From Saururus chinensis (lineage: Eukaryota; Streptophyta; Magnoliopsida; Piperales; Saururaceae), in assembly GCA_035235625.1 (NCBI GenBank), contig CP141146.1:12022501-12086500 (forward strand): a DNA stretch of 64,000 bases. The letters are read 5' to 3'. The notes beneath the pieces are model-generated. The model searched no databases. It was not told the DNA's origin and worked only from the letters and a program-made list of their open reading frames with translations. Below, piece by piece: positions 59,020 to 64,000 of the stretch. Positions within the stretch are counted from its first letter, which is position 1. Each line of letters starts with the position of its first letter. The position numbers were made by a program, and so were the translations under genes.

Positions 59020-62000
59020 TTCATATTTAGGTTTTAGTTGTTTTCTTTTGAAATATATTCCTGCTAAAAAGAGGCTAGAACTATTAATTTCTTACTTGTT
59101 GAAGTAATAGGGTTAGGAGCAATCAATGATCCGCTATGTTGATTATACAAATATTAGACTCTCACTTTGTTTTTCAAGATACCAAATGTTTTTAATTGCA
59201 TCAAACGTTGATGGCAGAAGTGAAACAACCTTATATTGGCATATATTGTTTTTTGACAAAGAAGTGAGACAAAGATATTACAATCATCTTCTCCTAAAAC
59301 AGATAACATATGACAAATATAAGAAAGATGCAACATAAATTGATTTGCCTATTTTACAAAGAAGTTTAAAAACTTTTTACTAATACATATAAATGCTACA
59401 TTTTTGTCTTATATCCATATTAATGAGCCTGTAACTTATTATGATGAGAGGTTGGGAAACACAAGAAAGATGCAACTTTGAAGCTAGGACTCAAGAGAGG
59501 AATTTATTGTGAAAACAAAATTCCTAGGAAATCAAAATTTTCATAAGTTATTTTCATGAATAGAAAAAAATTATAATAGATAATTAATATTTAATTAGAA
59601 CATGCTAACTTTGAATTATTTTTATGCGGAACTAATTTTGGAGTCTTCTTATTCCACTACTTATATGAATTAGCAATAAAGTATAAAGTAAAAATGAAAA
59701 TGGATGATTATGATGTTGATAAATTTAAATTAGATTGTTTTTCGATGATAGTCCTAAACAAGATTGAAGATATTTAAAGCTAGATTTATTGTTTAGATAT
59801 GTTTGGATGTCATATGACAATGTTCGGTTTTAGATACATTGGCACATGTTTATGTTTGGAACTATAATTTTATAGTTTTAAAGTGGATATGTAACAATAT
59901 GATGTTTGATTTTAGATATGTTTTTGCAGGATGTTGTTTAAAAATATATTTGGATCAGTTTGAAGTGCATAATTTTATAGTTTCGAAATGTATATTTGAC
60001 TATTATGAAGTAAATATATCATAGGATGATGTTAGGATTTAGCTAGATTGTCACACAGTGTTGTTCAACAATATGTTTATATAGGTTTGAAATGTTAAAT
60101 TTTCCTATTTAAAAGTGACTACCAATTTTACTTGTTCGGAAAGTTTAAAGTTTCATTGTTAATAAATAAATAACTAATAATTACTATGTATTCAAGGTTA
60201 AGAGCTATTAGAGCATGTGGGCCATGCATGATCTGATGGTTCCCACTCTTGCACATGGAATGAGCATGTTTTTAATACATGTTTAATTTCTACAAAGATC
60301 TGGATTAATTTAGAATCAATGGGTTGCTTCGTTTATCCTTTACTTTTAGTTGTTTAAAAGTTAAAGTTTAAGTTTGAAATTCAAGATTAAGTTAGATGAA
60401 GATGGTGTGCACTTAACAAGGAGTGTATATGTTATATGATCTTTTATCATCCATTTAAAGCTGATGATTATAATTTTGCAGACTATATATCTTTTTTTTA
60501 AAACATAAATTCATTTATATTAATGTTGTAAGGAAGGAGTGTTTTTACTGTGATGCAAAGATTAAAAATCTGTATTGTTACCATTCATCTTATTATTAAT
60601 GTTCTATTCTGCATTCATTGTGACACGCTATTTTTTCCAAGAAAAATATACCTTTTTTTTTGAAAATTTTCCTTTTTCATAGGGAAGCCACCAACATGTC
60701 AGTGTGCACATACGTGAAATTGAATTTTAACTATCGGCAAGCACCCATGTATCAATGGTTACGTCGATGAAACTGTAAGACAGTTACATTGGGAAACATA
60801 GGAAGTTATGCAATTTTGAATTCTAGAAGCGGTTGTGCCCTACTTAAGGGGTAAAGATCTTAGAGGTTTGGGAGTCTATGAGGAGTCCAAAAGAGAGTTG
60901 AGTGCATCTAGCTTTGAGTGAAAATGTTCGCACAAGGAAGGAGGAGGGATTGAGGTTGGATTGCTAATCTTGTGACCATATGATGAGCGAAATGCTTGTT
61001 CTTTGTTTATTTTTATGATTGCTTATGAGTTTTGGACTCATGCATAATAGTTTACTAGATAGTTTTATCATGTTTAGAGTAACAATGACAATTTTGTTGC
61101 ATGTGGTTCATATGACTCTTTTCATGTTTTAAACTATAAGAATCTCATATTGTATATTGAATTTATCATATTTTTCAACAAGGGCGTGCTCAGTGTGCCA
61201 GTTTGGTGTCAGTTCATCTTCTTCCTGATCATCAACTTGGTGGTCAACATATTAGTGATGACATCGGTGGTTAGAAGATGAATAGTACCGGCACTGACAT
61301 GTTATGTCGCGTTAGTGTTATATTGGTCACTGGCAGTGTGACTGACACATTAGTGATGATGTCATTAAGATGGGTTCTCATAGCTAGCCTATCCACTTCT
61401 GATAAGGGTTTAGCACTTCGATGGTCATTAACACCCACCTAACAAGTCTATGAGGTTACCGCCGATTCATTAGTTCATGAATTTCAAGTATGTTTTCTAC
61501 TATATTATATTATATGCTATTTATGATATATATAATAGCATAATTTTCATGCATAATGGATGTGTGAATATATATATATATATATAATGATAAGTTAACC
61601 ATGTAATGGATAAATACCTTAACCAATGCATTTGACACTCAAGGATAAAGGATCCTAGTAACGGATTAGCTCTAAAGGTGAGTTGTTTTAGCCACATAGA
61701 AGAGGGTCATGGTATAAAAAATAATTATGAGTCTCTAGCTCTCTAAAAGTTAGAGTTTATTTGTAGAACTACTCTCATGGCCCGAGAGCAAAGTTTGAAT
61801 GGATCATAACATAAAAAATAAATGGTTCATTGCATCACAACAAAGGAGGTCTTGATGATCACGAAAGTCAAGAATATCGACTATTTGGGTTCATGAGCCC
61901 TTATAGGCCTTCACTTTATGACGTGGATGGAGCTTATATCATTAGTAGAAGTCCAAGGTTGAGTAGTGTGGTAGTTTATACTCTAGTGAGACATGGTTGT

Positions 62001-62940
62001 ACTCTTGGATATAACCGTAGTCTTAGTGAACCTTGTGTTTTTACTTTTCTTTGGTCTGAATGTGACTATGAAAAGATATATTCAAAAGTAAGATTGACTT
62101 GACTTTATTTATGTTTTATTATTTTATCCATTATTATTGTTATGTTTTAGCTACCCTACTAGGTATATTCATATACTTAGCATCCTTTATGATGCAGGTG
62201 TTGCATGTAGAGATCATTTACCACGGTTAGGCAAGCTTGAGTATGGACTTTTTTGCTGCATAGGTTTTTCATTTTTTTCTGTTAAGAATGTTTTGTTGGC
62301 ACGTAAGTGTATTATTTATTTATATTATTAATCAAAATTGTAGATTGACAGACAAGTGCCCAACATATGGTTCTATGGTTCCTTTATTTTAATTAGATAT
62401 TTAGTTATGTAAATATTATATTATTCACATGCATTGGATTGTGAAAACGAATAATTATGCTCCCAAATAATTTTCAATGATTATTACCAATGTCCAATGC
62501 CTTTATTATTCTATTGTATTAAATTTAATATTTCAACAAATTGTTTTAGAAGAAAAAATAAATTTGTACATGTAAATTTGGTAGACTAGATATTGTTACC
62601 GTGTCAGCATTAAATACTATGTAAATATATTAGGGGCATGAGTAAGAAATGGGGTCAAATTCTATGTGCTAGCAAATGGTGCACCAGAAGTTACTTGGTG
62701 CTTGGATGGCCAATTAACTAGCTCTTTGCATGAAGTTGCATCGTAGATACAGGATTCGGACGTGAAGATTCCAGTTTTGAAAAAGTTGAAACGCGGGGAA
62801 GAAGTTCAGCGTTTCCAAAAGAGAAGAATCCCTTGCTTACGAATTCGGTCAATCCTCGCTTAGGAATGGTTCAGGCTATTTCTGTTGGACACGGATAACA
62901 TGTAGTGATGGACACGGAAGACTTGTTGAGTTTTTACGGT
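59020..62940. other. AT-rich interval without supported gene
   Basis: Short open frames only, none with a recognised domain. An (AT)n run of about 20 bases lies at 61567-61586. Pairs of similar phrases near 61240 and 61350 (TTAGTGATGA...) hint at small repeats. The style of 60.8-62.3 kb recalls non-coding parts of retroelements, but I found no motif that would prove it. Confidence 0.4.
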
Positions 62941-62948
62941 CTCCAGAA

Positions 62949-62990
62949 CCTTATCTGGTTTGGAAGAGAACCTTATCTGGTTTGGAAGAA
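62949..62990. repeat. Short direct duplication
   Basis: AACCTTATCTGGTTTGGAAG occurs twice in tandem (62949 and 62970), with a related CCTTATCTGGTTTTGAC at 63041. A small slippage-type duplication. Confidence 0.7.
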
Positions 62991-62994
62991 ATGA

Positions 62995-64000
62995 ATATTT
63001 TAATAAAAAGCAATCTCGTAGGACAAATTGCTCACCAAATCCTTATCTGGTTTTGACTCATTGGAAACATTATCCATATCATTTTCTTTTAGGATTTATC
63101 ATTATTATTAGTACTGGTGAAATGTTTAAAGCTTTTGGTAAAATCACAATTAGACTTTGAGCACCTTAACTAGAAAAAATAGACTTAGACCACATGAACA
63201 AGCATACACGAGTGGCAAAAAAAGTTGGACTGCCCCTCCCTTTCTATTTCTTCATTATCCACCAACAACTCCTCTCCTACTTTTTTTACTGGCTTTTCCT
63301 CATAAACCTCAGTTTTTTTTGCCCATGTAGCCAAAGAGGAGGAGGAGGTAGTAATGGAAAAGGAGAAGGAGAAAAATGATAAGTTGGAAGGATGTATGGC
63401 CAATTAGAAAAAAGGATAAAGAGTAGGAGGAGGAGACTATAAGTTCTAGCTTCAATCTTTGAGCATAAACTTTTTTCTATAATAGAAATAAGTAAATATT
63501 ATCACAAAATGTACCCACGATGTATTAATTAATCAAACTACAAGTATTTAATCTACATATGAATACACAATAATTTAATATAAAAAACCTAAACTCAAGT
63601 AAAAAATTATAACTATTCTAAATAAATTAAATTAATGCACTACTAGCAAGCAAAATGATTACATTGACATAAATAAATCACCAATCTTTGTTTTGACTTT
63701 AACACAAATTTATTTTGTTTAGACTTTTACAAATTCTTATTATTATTGGCCTTCAAGTCTTTTCTCCCAATCACTTAAAAACTTTTCTTCCTCCTTAAGT
63801 TGTCATTGTCTTCTTCTAGCTAACTAACCTTAAATAAGTTTTTCTTGTTATATTAAGTTTGACCTCTTAGAATCTTCAATCTCCCATTAAAGATTTACTG
63901 CAACTCCTCTTTAAAATTTTTGTGTGAAATTTCTTCTCGCTGGTGAAATAGCTTCATGAATTTACTATTAATCTTAAACTCAAAGTTTCATGTGAATTCT
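62995..64000. other. AT-rich end of window, no gene seen
   Basis: Low-complexity AT-rich sequence. The open frame at 63185-63403 on the minus strand and its plus-strand shadow are CT/GA-rich and match no domain I know. Confidence 0.4.

Larger units (their letters stand above)
55876..59020 (+). mobile_element. Copia-type LTR split by a nested insertion
   Basis: It starts near TGTAATTGACTAATTTTGAT, has a TATA-like ACTATATAAGGGC at about 56470, and after the insertion continues with GTCACAGTTTTTTACCC and AAGGTTTTTCACGTAAAAAA, the usual 3' region of plant Copia LTRs. The two halves join exactly at the GTAAA target duplication of the inserted LTR. End positions are approximate. No internal domain is attached. 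Confidence 0.55.

Noticed and set aside
1..64000. CRISPR arrays, operons, riboswitches, rRNA or tRNA genes
   Set aside because: None seen. The tandem arrays lack constant-length unique spacers, and no cloverleaf or rRNA core was recognised by eye; tRNAscan-SE and Infernal would be decisive.

Overview
This is nuclear DNA of a flowering plant: AT-rich, with long GT-AG introns, many transposable-element relics and plant-specific protein families. Coding pieces with high GC (BAP-like, CML-like, LOB fragments) sit beside AT-rich ones, so I cannot place it as monocot, magnoliid or eudicot. There are no bacterial features.

Layout. 1-4.3 kb: repeats only (LTR-like end, a foldback element built of hairpins, a MITE, a short tandem array). 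5.07-20.85 kb: the one large intact gene, 17 exons on the + strand encoding a 691-residue Sas10/Utp3-family nucleolar protein (THALLO/EMB2777 type). Its introns are swollen by LTR pieces, a miniature LTR retrotransposon, a Copia relic and MITEs. 21-29 kb: a Gypsy-like LTR relic, broken gene copies (coiled-coil protein, an orphan RAD23 first exon, an unrecognised fragment), a MITE and a decayed PIF/Harbinger transposase. 29.8-32.6 kb: a decayed transposon-type gene with an Ulp1/C48 protease domain. 33.5-35.1 kb: a CYP87A-like P450 pseudogene. 35-42.2 kb: repeats, including a 24-G run and a five-copy array with GA tracts and GCGTCGCTAATA palindromes. 42.8-44.5 kb: a diverged large LTR. 46.5-47.0 kb: an apparently intact single-exon C2-domain gene (BAP2-like), minus strand. 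47.5-53.8 kb: fragments of an LBD, a calmodulin-like and a RopGEF gene among AT-rich inverted repeats. 54.8-59 kb: nested LTRs, including a solo LTR with a perfect 5-bp target duplication. 59-64 kb: AT-rich sequence without a supportable gene.

Only two genes look functional: the ribosome-biogenesis factor and the C2-domain protein. They show no functional linkage. The rest is repeat insertion, gene-fragment duplication and decay. I see no convincing undescribed biological system. The most unusual structures are the miniature LTR element in intron 7, the GA/palindrome array, the protease relic with a triplicated segment, and the cluster of unrelated gene fragments at 47.5-53.8 kb.
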